Shown here: positions 56,173 to 63,685 of the stretch, piece by piece
Layout: each line of letters opens with the position of its first letter
Position numbering within the stretch: the stretch's first letter is position 1
Assembly (NCBI GenBank): GCA_942492065.1
Contig: CALODV010000013.1
Span: 1 to 64,000, forward strand
DNA: 64,000 nucleotides
DNA from: G963665815 sp942492065
GTDB taxonomy: Bacteria; Cloacimonadota; Cloacimonadia; Cloacimonadales; JAIOQZ01
Reading direction: 5' to 3'
The notes under the pieces: model-generated
Told to the model about the DNA's origin: nothing
Seen by the model: the letters and a program-made list of their open reading frames with translations, nothing else
The model's database searches: none
Program-made: the position numbers and the translations under genes

Positions 56173-57577
56173 CCGTATATCCTAATTTGTACATTTTTGT
56201 AGGAGACAGAATCTCCTGGATTTTTTCTTCACTAATTATATTGTTTTCTATGAGATATTCACTTATTGACTGCCCCTTCTTCCCTGCTTCGATCACGATT
56301 TCTTCTACTTTATCGTAACCAAGAACCGGAACCAGCACAGTTGCAATTATTGGAGAATTAAACAGTTTCTGTCTGCATACATCCTTATTGGCTGTTATGC
56401 CGTCTATACAATGAGTTCTGAACTTAATTGAAGCTGTGTTGAGCAGTTCCAGCGACTGCATGATGTTATGTGTAAGTAATGGCAGAAACTGGTTCAGCTC
56501 AAGATTCCCCAGAGCTGTAACCTGAGTTATAACTGCATCATTTCCCATTACCTGTAAGGCTGATTGTGCGACAAACTCCGGAATCACAGGGTTTACTTTG
56601 GTTGGCATGATTGTTGATCCCTTCTGAACTTTGGGGAGGTTGATCTCCCCCAGTCCTCCCTGAGGTCCACTGCTCAGCAGTCGAAGATCGTTAGCAATCT
56701 TGAACAGATTGGCAGCAAAAGCTTTGAGCATGCCTGAAACCTCTGCGAAAGCATCTACATTCTGGGTTGCATCAATCAGGTTTTCACCTCTGGCAAGATT
56801 CAGTCCCGTCAGCCTTCTCAGTACTTCAGTAACCTTGAAGATATACTTGCGTGGAGCACCAAGTCCTGTACCGATAGCGGTTCCTCCAAGATTAACAACC
56901 TTGATACGTTCTCTGGACTTGAATATACGCCATCTGTCACGAGCTATAGCATCGGAATATGCACTGAACTCCATCCCAAGGGTCAACGGTACAGCATCCT
57001 GAAGCTGTGTTCTGCCTGTCTTGACAACATTTTGAAACTCACGCTCCTTTTCCTGTAGTGACTCCTGCAAAAATGTTATGCTCTTTTCCAGCTCTTTAAG
57101 ATACAGCAGTATAGCAACCTTGAGAGAAGTGGGATAAACATCATTCGTTGACTGATGCATATTCACATCTTTCAGAGGATGGATATAACTGAAATCTCCT
57201 ACAGCATGTCCGGCTTTCACATTAGCAAGATTCGCTATAACCTCGTTGAAATTCATGTTTGTTGAAGTACCGGCACCACCCTGGAAAGGTGACACAACAA
57301 ACTCATCATGATGTTCACCTGCAATAATCTCCTTGCACACAGCTTCGATCAGGTCAGCTTTCTCCTGATCCATATAGCCAAGCAGACTGTTAGTTCTGGC
57401 ACATGCCTGTTTCACATAAGCAAAAGCTTTTATGAACATGCCGTGCATCTTCTCAGGGGATTCCCCGAAATTATCCACAGCTCTGCAGGTTTGTGCCCCG
57501 TACATCACATTTGACGGTACTTCGCATTCATCTGTTATATTAGTTCTTATCTCTTTAGAAGTATAAGTCTCTTTCAC
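56153..57577 (-). CDS. aspA: Aspartate ammonia-lyase embedded in the hydrogenase maturation operon
   Basis: Fumarase/aspartase superfamily lyase releasing ammonia and fumarate from aspartate. The family signature GSTIMPTKVNPVIPEF and the substrate loops QGGAGTSTNMNFNEVIANLA and HQSTNDVYPTS are intact; the PTKVNPVIPE variant fits aspartase better than fumarase. The N-terminus is shorter than that of E. coli AspA. The longest frame opens at TTG 57607; I prefer the GTG at 57577, which has AGAGGA about 9 bp upstream. It overlaps hydG by 23 bp and hydE by 20 bp, so all three are translationally coupled. A supply of ammonia for the dithiomethylamine bridge is a plausible reason. Confidence 0.9.
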   Translation of the reverse strand: MKETYTSKEIRTNITDECEVPSNVMYGAQTCRAVDNFGESPEKMHGMFIKAFAYVKQACARTNSLLGYMDQEKADLIEAVCKEIIAGEHHDEFVVSPFQGGAGTSTNMNFNEVIANLANVKAGHAVGDFSYIHPLKDVNMHQSTNDVYPTSLKVAILLYLKELEKSITFLQESLQEKEREFQNVVKTGRTQLQDAVPLTLGMEFSAYSDAIARDRWRIFKSRERIKVVNLGGTAIGTGLGAPRKYIFKVTEVLRRLTGLNLARGENLIDATQNVDAFAEVSGMLKAFAANLFKIANDLRLLSSGPQGGLGEINLPKVQKGSTIMPTKVNPVIPEFVAQSALQVMGNDAVITQVTALGNLELNQFLPLLTHNIMQSLELLNTASIKFRTHCIDGITANKDVCRQKLFNSPIIATVLVPVLGYDKVEEIVIEAGKKGQSISEYLIENNIISEEKIQEILSPTKMYKLGYTDDELRF

Positions 57578-58961
57578 CGTTTTTAATCCTCTGGATTCTT
57601 TTTTCAACTTCAGCTTTCATTTTGCTGTCATCAAGCTTTTCAAGTTCTCTTTCAATAAGTTTGATTCCTGAAGCTCTTGTCTCAGGAGTAGCATAGTCTT
57701 CCACATATTCGAGGAATGTAAGTATAGCATTTGGTGAGCAGTAACGTTTAACAAATCCGGGAATAGCAAATTCCATGAAGTGTTCACCGGTTCTGCCAAG
57801 TCTGTAGCAGCCTGTGCAGAAACTAGGAATAAAATTGTGATCTGCAAGCTCTTTGATAACTTCGTCCAGAGTTCTGGAGTCGGATAGTGTGAACTGCTCT
57901 TTCTTGCTTGTATGATCTTCTGAAGAATAATCACCTATACCAATTGCTGATCCTGCATCGATCTGGGATACGCCGTAATTGATAACTTCATTACGAATAT
58001 CAATCGGTTCACGAGCAGTGAGAATCAGTCCGGTGTATGGTACCGCAAGTCGAAGAATAGCAACCAGTTTTTTGAAGTCATCATCAGATACAAGGTGAGG
58101 AGGTCGTTTTGTGAAATCTGTATTGAAGGCAGGCTCTATCCGTGGGAATGAAATAGTATGAGGTCCAATGTTAAAGCGTTCTTCCAGATGCATAGTGTGA
58201 TAAAGCAATCCCATTACTTCAAAACGCCAGTCATACAAGCCCATGAGAGCTCCGATGCCGAGGTCATCGATTCCTGCTTCCATTGCTCTGTCCAGACCGT
58301 GAAGTCTCCACAGATAGTTACTCTTAGGTCCGCGAGGGTGAACTTGTTTATAGGTTTCTTCGTGGTATGTTTCCTGGAATATCTGGTAAGTTCCGATTCC
58401 TGCTTTCTTTACGATTTTGTAACCTTCTACATCAAGTGGAGCTGCGTTGATATTAACGCGACGGATTTCCCCGTTTCCTTTCTTAGTAGCATAGACTTTC
58501 ATTACTGTGTCATGAATAAACTGTGCATCATATTTAGGGTGTTCTCCATATACCATAATCAGGCGTTTGTGACCGTTATCCACGAGTGATTCTACTTCCA
58601 TGCCGAGTTTCTGCATAGTGAGAGTATTTCTCTCCGCTTCGGTATTGGAAGATCGGAATCCGCAGTACACACAATCGTTAATGCAGTCGTTTCCAACGTA
58701 AAGAGGAGCAAAAAGCACGATTCTGTTACCGTATACTCTTTCTTTAAGAGTACGAGCTCCCTGTTTGATTTCTTCAACCAGATCTTCGTCTGTTGCGTTT
58801 ATAAGACATGCCATTTCATAAGGATCAAGGCGGTTTTTATCCAGTGATTTCTGAATAATATCCTTAATTTGAGCTCTGTCAGGATTCTTTGTTTTAGTAA
58901 GATCCTCAAAGATTTTGTCATTCGGAATGAATGATTTGAGACCTGTTGTATCTAGTACCAT
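57555..58961 (-). CDS. hydG: [FeFe] hydrogenase radical SAM maturase HydG
   Basis: Tyrosine lyase that produces CO, cyanide and p-cresol and delivers an Fe(CO)2(CN) unit for the H-cluster. The radical SAM motif CINDCVYCGFRSSN is near residue 88; the C-terminal auxiliary cluster motif C-x2-C-x22-C begins FCTGCYRLGRTGEHFM near 377 and ends at RYC, with exactly 22 residues between. 468 residues is the normal length. It follows the TM1266-like regulator by 16 bp and overlaps the aspartase gene. Confidence 0.97.
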   Translation of the reverse strand: MVLDTTGLKSFIPNDKIFEDLTKTKNPDRAQIKDIIQKSLDKNRLDPYEMACLINATDEDLVEEIKQGARTLKERVYGNRIVLFAPLYVGNDCINDCVYCGFRSSNTEAERNTLTMQKLGMEVESLVDNGHKRLIMVYGEHPKYDAQFIHDTVMKVYATKKGNGEIRRVNINAAPLDVEGYKIVKKAGIGTYQIFQETYHEETYKQVHPRGPKSNYLWRLHGLDRAMEAGIDDLGIGALMGLYDWRFEVMGLLYHTMHLEERFNIGPHTISFPRIEPAFNTDFTKRPPHLVSDDDFKKLVAILRLAVPYTGLILTAREPIDIRNEVINYGVSQIDAGSAIGIGDYSSEDHTSKKEQFTLSDSRTLDEVIKELADHNFIPSFCTGCYRLGRTGEHFMEFAIPGFVKRYCSPNAILTFLEYVEDYATPETRASGIKLIERELEKLDDSKMKAEVEKRIQRIKNGERDLYF

Positions 58962-58977
58962 AATTACCTCTGTATTT

Positions 58978-59226
58978 TTAATCTGTTTTTAATGTTGTGG
59001 ATTTGACTTTTACGGATTTGATCTGACCCAATTTTCCTGTCAGTGCTCCGAGTTCGTCAGTTGTCATTTCTGCAACTAGAAAAATAATTGCAATATCACG
59101 GTCTTTCACCGGATACCCTACCCGCAGTAATAGTTCATCTGCGTAGTCATGTAAAATTGTATTAACCTGTTTATACGCTTCTTCGCGTTTATATACTGTT
59201 ATAGAAACATTATGTATTCTTTTCAT
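58978..59226 (-). CDS. TM1266-type iron-only hydrogenase system regulator
   Basis: An 82-residue ACT-like protein of the family found next to [FeFe] hydrogenase maturation genes. KRIHNVSITVYKREEAYKQVNTILHDYAD is followed by GYPVKDRDIAIIFLVAEMTTDELGALTGKLGQIKSVKVKS, the strongly conserved family pattern. The start is the internal ATG because GGAGG lies 8 bp upstream. That Shine-Dalgarno sits inside the 3' arm of a terminator hairpin. The biochemical function of the family is not established to my knowledge; a regulatory role is inferred from its fold and context. Confidence 0.9.
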   Translation of the reverse strand: MKRIHNVSITVYKREEAYKQVNTILHDYADELLLRVGYPVKDRDIAIIFLVAEMTTDELGALTGKLGQIKSVKVKSTTLKTD

Positions 59227-59338
59227 GAAAAAAACCTCCGGTCCACACAGGGACACGGAGGTTATAATAGTATCTATCTCCCTATCCCTGAATGTTAGAC
59301 TTACTCCTTCATCTCAGGACAGTTTATAAATTCTTTTT
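59227..59338 (-). promoter_or_regulatory. Structured 5' leader of the maturation operon, candidate riboswitch or attenuator
   Basis: Between a good promoter (59344-59371) and the ATG at 59226 lies a leader of about 110 nt. On the minus strand it can form a 9-bp stem (CTGTCCTGA at 59314-59322 with TCAGGGATAG at 59282-59291, one bulge and one wobble) around a purine-rich loop containing GATGAAGGAGTAAG, then a short AT-rich linker and a terminator. I do not recognise a known riboswitch class. A GGAG in the loop could pair with CTCC of the terminator 5' arm as an antiterminator, but this is weak and is inference. Confidence 0.55.
59228..59263 (-). terminator. Intrinsic terminator 1 nt before the TM1266-type start codon
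   Basis: On the minus strand AACCTCCG pairs with CGGAGGTT (8 bp), extended inside by GTCC with GGAC, followed by T7. The GGAGG of the 3' arm is the Shine-Dalgarno of the next gene, so the hairpin blocks both transcription and translation. Confidence 0.85.
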
Positions 59339-59343
59339 TCTAT

Positions 59344-59371
59344 ATTATACTAAATTATTACAGTCAGACAA
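59344..59371 (-). promoter_or_regulatory. Promoter for the hydrogenase maturation operon
   Basis: On the minus strand TTGTCT and a perfect TATAAT are separated by 16 bp, in the AT-rich gap after the hydA stop. Transcription would start near 59337. No Rex-like TTGTGA palindrome overlaps it. Confidence 0.6.
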
Positions 59372-59425
59372 CATTTAATTATATAAATTTTTAATATTAA
59401 ATTTTGTCCTTCGCAAAATTTCTAT

Positions 59426-61219
59426 TTAGTGATGATCTTTACCTGTAACTTGCTCAACTACATGACCCTTGAATTTTTCTCTTGAGTAGTAGTGAGTGTG
59501 AAGCAGATGGTGAGCTTTATGTCCACCAGGACCTTCAGGAAGGAAGTTACCTTCGCCATAGAGTCCCATTACAGCTTCGTTATGGTGTGAGCATCTTGCA
59601 GGAAGATTTCTATCATCTTCATACAGTCTTTCACCACGGCGTGCACGGTCAGCCATTGAGTTACCGAATGGTTGTCCACCACCGCCAACACATCCACCAG
59701 GGCAAGCCATGATTTCAATGAATGTATATTCGCTCTTACCTGTTTCTTTGATTTGCTTTTGAACTTTTTCCATGAGTTTTCTTGCATTTCCAAGTCCGTG
59801 AGCAACAGCAACTTTAACAGTAAGGTCTGGTGTGAGAGCAACTTCAGCTTCTTTGATACCTTTAAGACCACGAACAGGTGTTATTTCTACATCACCAAGG
59901 TCTTTTTTATTTACAAGCCAGTATACTGAACGCAGTGCAGCTTCCATAACACCACCTGTAGCACCAAAAATAGTTCCGGCACCGGTGTGATGTGAAAGTT
60001 CATAATATGGTTCTTCTTCAGGAAGGTTTTTGAAATCCATACCTGCTTCGTGAATCATTCTGATTAATTCTCTGGTTGTAAGAACGTAATCTACGTCTTG
60101 ATATTTAGAATCAGACATTTCATCTCTTTGAGCTTCGAATTTTTTAGCTGTACAAGGCATGATTGATACAGATACTATATCTTTTGCATCAATACTTTTT
60201 TGTTCAGCATAGTATGTTTTTGCAAGTGTACCCATCATTTGCTGAGGTGACTTTGCAGTTGATACATGGTGTGCAAGATCAGGGAAGAATGTTTCCATGA
60301 ACTTAACCCAACCAGGTGAACATGATGTTATACATGGTAACGGACCGCCATTAACAACACGATCAACAACTTCTGAACCTTCTTCGATGATTGTAAGGTC
60401 AGCAGTAAAGTTTGTATCAAATACACCGTCGAAACCAAGTCTCTTAAGTGCTGCATACATTTTACCAATATTTACTTCACCAAATTCCATTCCGAATTCT
60501 TCACCGAGTGAAGCGCGGATAGATGGAGCTTCCTGTACAACAACGTGTTTTGTAGGATCAAGAAGAGCATCCCATACTTTTGCTGTATCGTCTTTTTCAT
60601 GTAATGCGCCTGTTGGGCAGTATACTGTACACTGACCACAATTAACACATACAGAGTTAGCCATACCAAGACTTAAAGCTGTATCGATTTTTGTTTCGAA
60701 TCCACGGTTTGAGAATGTCAGTGCATTAACTGTCTGACCATCTGAACAAACCTGAACACAGCGTCCACAGTTGATACATTTATTAACGTCTCTAACTATA
60801 GAAACTGAAGAATAATCAACTGGAACTTTTTTAAGCATGCTTGGAACAGCTTCAGGATCGATATCTAATGTATACGCGATTTCCTGTAATTCACATTTAC
60901 CGTTCGCAACACATGTAGGACATGTAACATCGTGATTTGCAAGTATAAGTTCGATGAGAGTTTTTCTTGCTTCACGGAGTTTTTTGCTGTTTGTGGTTAC
61001 TTTCATTCCTTCCCAAACTTCTGTTGAACAAGCTCTTTTTGGGACTGGAGAGCCTTCGATATCTACAATACAAACACCACATGCTGAAGTTGGTTTCCAG
61101 TCAGGGTGGTAGCATAATGTAGGAACGTTGTAACCTGCTTTCTTCGCAGCCTGGATTAACGTTGTACCTTGAGGTACTTCTACCTCAATTTTGTTAATCG
61201 TAAGTTTAACATTACTCAT
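59426..61219 (-). CDS. hydA: [FeFe] hydrogenase catalytic subunit HydA
   Basis: Makes or oxidises H2. In order: [2Fe-2S] domain (CYHPDWKPTSACGVCIVDIE, about residues 36-56, last Cys near 71); His-Cys cluster HDVTCPTCVANGKCEL near 95; two [4Fe-4S] clusters (CINCGRCVQVC near 149 and CVNCGQCTVYCP near 191); H-cluster domain with L1 TSCSPGW near 296, L2 MPCTAKKFEAQR near 352 and L3 EIMACPGGCVGGGGQP near 498; a small-subunit-like tail and His-rich end. L1 has Ser where the classic motif has a second Cys. The C-terminal ferredoxin of some bifurcating HydA proteins is absent. Last gene of the structural operon. Confidence 0.97.
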   Translation of the reverse strand: MSNVKLTINKIEVEVPQGTTLIQAAKKAGYNVPTLCYHPDWKPTSACGVCIVDIEGSPVPKRACSTEVWEGMKVTTNSKKLREARKTLIELILANHDVTCPTCVANGKCELQEIAYTLDIDPEAVPSMLKKVPVDYSSVSIVRDVNKCINCGRCVQVCSDGQTVNALTFSNRGFETKIDTALSLGMANSVCVNCGQCTVYCPTGALHEKDDTAKVWDALLDPTKHVVVQEAPSIRASLGEEFGMEFGEVNIGKMYAALKRLGFDGVFDTNFTADLTIIEEGSEVVDRVVNGGPLPCITSCSPGWVKFMETFFPDLAHHVSTAKSPQQMMGTLAKTYYAEQKSIDAKDIVSVSIMPCTAKKFEAQRDEMSDSKYQDVDYVLTTRELIRMIHEAGMDFKNLPEEEPYYELSHHTGAGTIFGATGGVMEAALRSVYWLVNKKDLGDVEITPVRGLKGIKEAEVALTPDLTVKVAVAHGLGNARKLMEKVQKQIKETGKSEYTFIEIMACPGGCVGGGGQPFGNSMADRARRGERLYEDDRNLPARCSHHNEAVMGLYGEGNFLPEGPGGHKAHHLLHTHYYSREKFKGHVVEQVTGKDHH

Positions 61220-61236
61220 TTATAACCTCCGTATTA

Positions 61237-62799
61237 CTATTTTTCAATTCTTGCTAAAAATTCATCCCGGAAGTTCTCAATAGCGCTTTTTACCGGCATG
61301 ATTAATGATTGACCTAATGCACAGAAGGAAGACTGCTGCATTATCTCTGAAAGAGTAATCATGTAGTCTAAATCTTCAACTGTAGCTTCACCTTTCTGAA
61401 CTTTCTTGATCAGTTTTTCGAGCTGTTTTGTACCAAGAGCACATGGACGGCATTTACCGCATGACTCATGCTCGAAGAAATGAATGATAGATGCAAGCAT
61501 TTCTACCATTGGAACATCTTCATTCATAACAAGAATAGCTCCGGAACCAAGAACAGCCGCGTTGTCACCAAGACTTTCATAGTCCATCTTAACGTTGACA
61601 AGATCTTCGTTAAGGATAACGCCTGCACTACCACCGATAAGAGCGGCTTTAAATTTCTTGCCGTCTTTCATTCCACCGCCGTACTCGTTGATGATTTTAC
61701 GTAATGGTGTACCCATTTCTACTTCCGTAAGACCTGGCATTTCGACATCACCGAGTATGGTGTATACTTTTGTACCGGTTGATTTTTCGGTTCCGAGTTT
61801 AGCATACCACTCGCCGCCATTGTTAATGATCGCAGGAACATTAGCTATAGTTTCAACGTTGTTGACAACTGTAGGCTTTTGCCAAGCACCTTTAACACCT
61901 GGGAAAGGTGGCTTGGAACGTGGGTTTCCACGATTTCCTTCCATAGATTCAATCAATGCAGTTTCTTCACCGCATACATAAGCACCTGCGCCAATCATCA
62001 CTTCTATGTCAAGATTAAATCCTGAATCGAAGATATTTTCTCCAAGGAGACCATACTCACGAGCCTGCTCGATCGCTTTATTCAAACGGTTTATACATAA
62101 TTTGTATTCACCGCGAATATATATGTAAGCTTTGGTTGCGCCAACAGCATATGATCCGATCATAATACCTTCGAGAAGTTTATGAGGATCACCTTCCATA
62201 ATAAGACGATCTTTGAAAGTTCCAGGTTCACCTTCGTCAGCATTGATAACAAATAATTTTTGTTCAGCTTCGATTGGTGCTGTGAAACTCCATTTGAGTC
62301 CGGCAGGGAATCCTGCTCCACCACGTCCTCTCAGACCTGATTTCTTAACTTCGTCAATGATAGCCATTGGCTTCATGTTAAGAAGTGCTTTTTCCCATGC
62401 TATGTAACCGCCTGCTCCAAGATATTCTTCAATGTTTTCAGGATCGATAACACCTGAGTTTTTGAGAACGATTCTTGTGTCGTAGTTCATGTCAATCTGA
62501 ACTTTTTCAGGAGCTGTCATAAGCAGTCTTTTTACAGGACGGCCTTTTACAAAGTGCTCGTTAACAAGTTCTGCAGCATCTTCTACTTTGAGGTTAATAT
62601 ATGTAACGTTGTCAGGATAAACAACACAGTTCACGCCTTTATCAAAGAAATTAAGTGAACCGGTTTCAAGTACTTCTACTTCTTCCTGAAGACCGTTTTT
62701 TTCTATTTCAGCTTTGATTGCAGCTTGAACAGCACTTGTTCCTGCAGCAATACTAGCATCGTCCATACCGAATAAAATGTGAGTGCGTGTAGTTTTCAT
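61237..62799 (-). CDS. hydB: NuoF-like NADH-binding hydrogenase subunit HydB
   Basis: A 520-residue flavoprotein that takes electrons from NADH via FMN. The NuoF core has GLRGRGGAGFPAGLKW, NADEGEPGTFKDR, AGAYVCGEETALIESMEG and the [4Fe-4S] ligands in ESCGKCRPCALG with SFCALGQ. The N-terminal ~95 residues have the thioredoxin-like ferredoxin fold but no cysteine ligands: FGMDDASIAAG and TGSLNFFDKG replace the C-x5-C and GC-x3-C patterns. The protein ends shortly after the NuoF core, without the C-terminal 2[4Fe-4S] domain of bifurcating HydB. It overlaps hydC by one base. Confidence 0.96.
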   Translation of the reverse strand: MKTTRTHILFGMDDASIAAGTSAVQAAIKAEIEKNGLQEEVEVLETGSLNFFDKGVNCVVYPDNVTYINLKVEDAAELVNEHFVKGRPVKRLLMTAPEKVQIDMNYDTRIVLKNSGVIDPENIEEYLGAGGYIAWEKALLNMKPMAIIDEVKKSGLRGRGGAGFPAGLKWSFTAPIEAEQKLFVINADEGEPGTFKDRLIMEGDPHKLLEGIMIGSYAVGATKAYIYIRGEYKLCINRLNKAIEQAREYGLLGENIFDSGFNLDIEVMIGAGAYVCGEETALIESMEGNRGNPRSKPPFPGVKGAWQKPTVVNNVETIANVPAIINNGGEWYAKLGTEKSTGTKVYTILGDVEMPGLTEVEMGTPLRKIINEYGGGMKDGKKFKAALIGGSAGVILNEDLVNVKMDYESLGDNAAVLGSGAILVMNEDVPMVEMLASIIHFFEHESCGKCRPCALGTKQLEKLIKKVQKGEATVEDLDYMITLSEIMQQSSFCALGQSLIMPVKSAIENFRDEFLARIEK

Positions 62800-63254
62800 T
62801 ATTCGCCTCCTCTGATTTCATCGATGATCTTTTTAACTCTGTCAGGAGTAAGGTCACCGTAAACATCTTCGTTCACCATCATTACAGGAGCGTTACCGCA
62901 AACACCGAGGCATGCGCAGAGTTCAAGAGTAAATTCACCGTCTTGAGTTGTTTCGCCTGTTTTTACTCCAAGATAATCTTTGAGTGTTTTGTGAACAGCG
63001 TCTGAACCTTTAAGCCAGCATGGAGGAGATTCACACAAACGGATAATGTTCTTTCCTCTTGGTTTTGTTGAGTACATTGTGTAGAATGTAAGAACACCGA
63101 AAATGTGACTTTCCGGTACATTGAGATAGTTAGATACAGCAGCAACAGCTTCTTCAGAGATATAATGCTGAGGATGCTGATCCTGAATATCATGCAGGAT
63201 GTAAATCAGATTAGATTTTACAGCTTCGTACTTTTCGAAAATCTTATCGTACAT
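62799..63254 (-). CDS. hydC: NuoE-like [2Fe-2S] hydrogenase subunit HydC
   Basis: A 151-residue subunit with a helical bundle and a thioredoxin-like ferredoxin domain. The four ligands are present: RLCESPPCWLKG (C-x4-C) and LELCACLGVCGNAP (C-x3-C), so a [2Fe-2S] cluster should bind. HPQHYISEEAVAAVSNYLNVPESHIFGVLTFYTMY is the standard NuoE region. It is preceded by the HndB-like gene and followed, with one-base overlap, by hydB. Length and motifs are usual. Confidence 0.96.
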   Translation of the reverse strand: MYDKIFEKYEAVKSNLIYILHDIQDQHPQHYISEEAVAAVSNYLNVPESHIFGVLTFYTMYSTKPRGKNIIRLCESPPCWLKGSDAVHKTLKDYLGVKTGETTQDGEFTLELCACLGVCGNAPVMMVNEDVYGDLTPDRVKKIIDEIRGGE

Positions 63255-63288
63255 AATTTCTCCTTATATTATTTTTTTGAGTTCTTTC

Positions 63289-63651
63289 TTATTCTGCTGC
63301 AGCAACGTATTCTGCTACAACTTCTCCACCGATGATGTGTTTTTCCATTACTTCGGCAACTTTTTCAGGATTCATGTATCCGTATGTAACTTGAGGCATG
63401 TCTTTTACGTATACATCTACTACAGGTTCCATTGAGGAAATTCCTTTTTCTCCTGTTTGTGTTACAACAACATCAGTAAGCCCTTTTGCCTGGATTGCTT
63501 CCAGGAATGCTTTCATTACCTGACGGGCACCCATTGCGATTCCGGATGTTCCCATGGAAACAACAATCTTTACACGGTGATCAGCATTTCTTAAAGCCAT
63601 GTTTTGCTGAGCTTTTTCTCTGATCTTACGTAATTCTTCGAGTTTTTTCAT
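63289..63651 (-). CDS. HndB-like thioredoxin-fold protein lacking iron-sulfur ligands
   Basis: A 120-residue protein equal in position and sequence pattern to HndB, the fourth subunit of some NADP-reducing hydrogenase operons: KKLEELRKIREKAQQNMALR, VVSMGTSGIAMGARQVMKAFLEA, VVVTQTGEKGISSMEPVVDVYV, VTYGYMNPEKVAEVMEKHIIGGEVV. In ordinary members the segments read GTCGIAxGA and TGCxGxC. Here the cysteines are Ser, Glu and Ser, and the protein has no Cys, so no cluster can form. It follows rex by 34 bp with a GGAGG ribosome binding site. A structural or regulatory role remains possible. Confidence 0.9.
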   Translation of the reverse strand: MKKLEELRKIREKAQQNMALRNADHRVKIVVSMGTSGIAMGARQVMKAFLEAIQAKGLTDVVVTQTGEKGISSMEPVVDVYVKDMPQVTYGYMNPEKVAEVMEKHIIGGEVVAEYVAAAE

Positions 63652-63685
63652 CCAATTCCTCCAAATAATTTTGGTTTAGTTTTTT

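Noticed and set aside
59227..59338. T-box riboswitch as an explanation for the leader of the maturation operon
   Set aside because: A TGGACCG word resembles part of the T-box consensus, but it lies in the 3' arm of the terminator, not in an antiterminator 5' arm, and no stem I features are visible.
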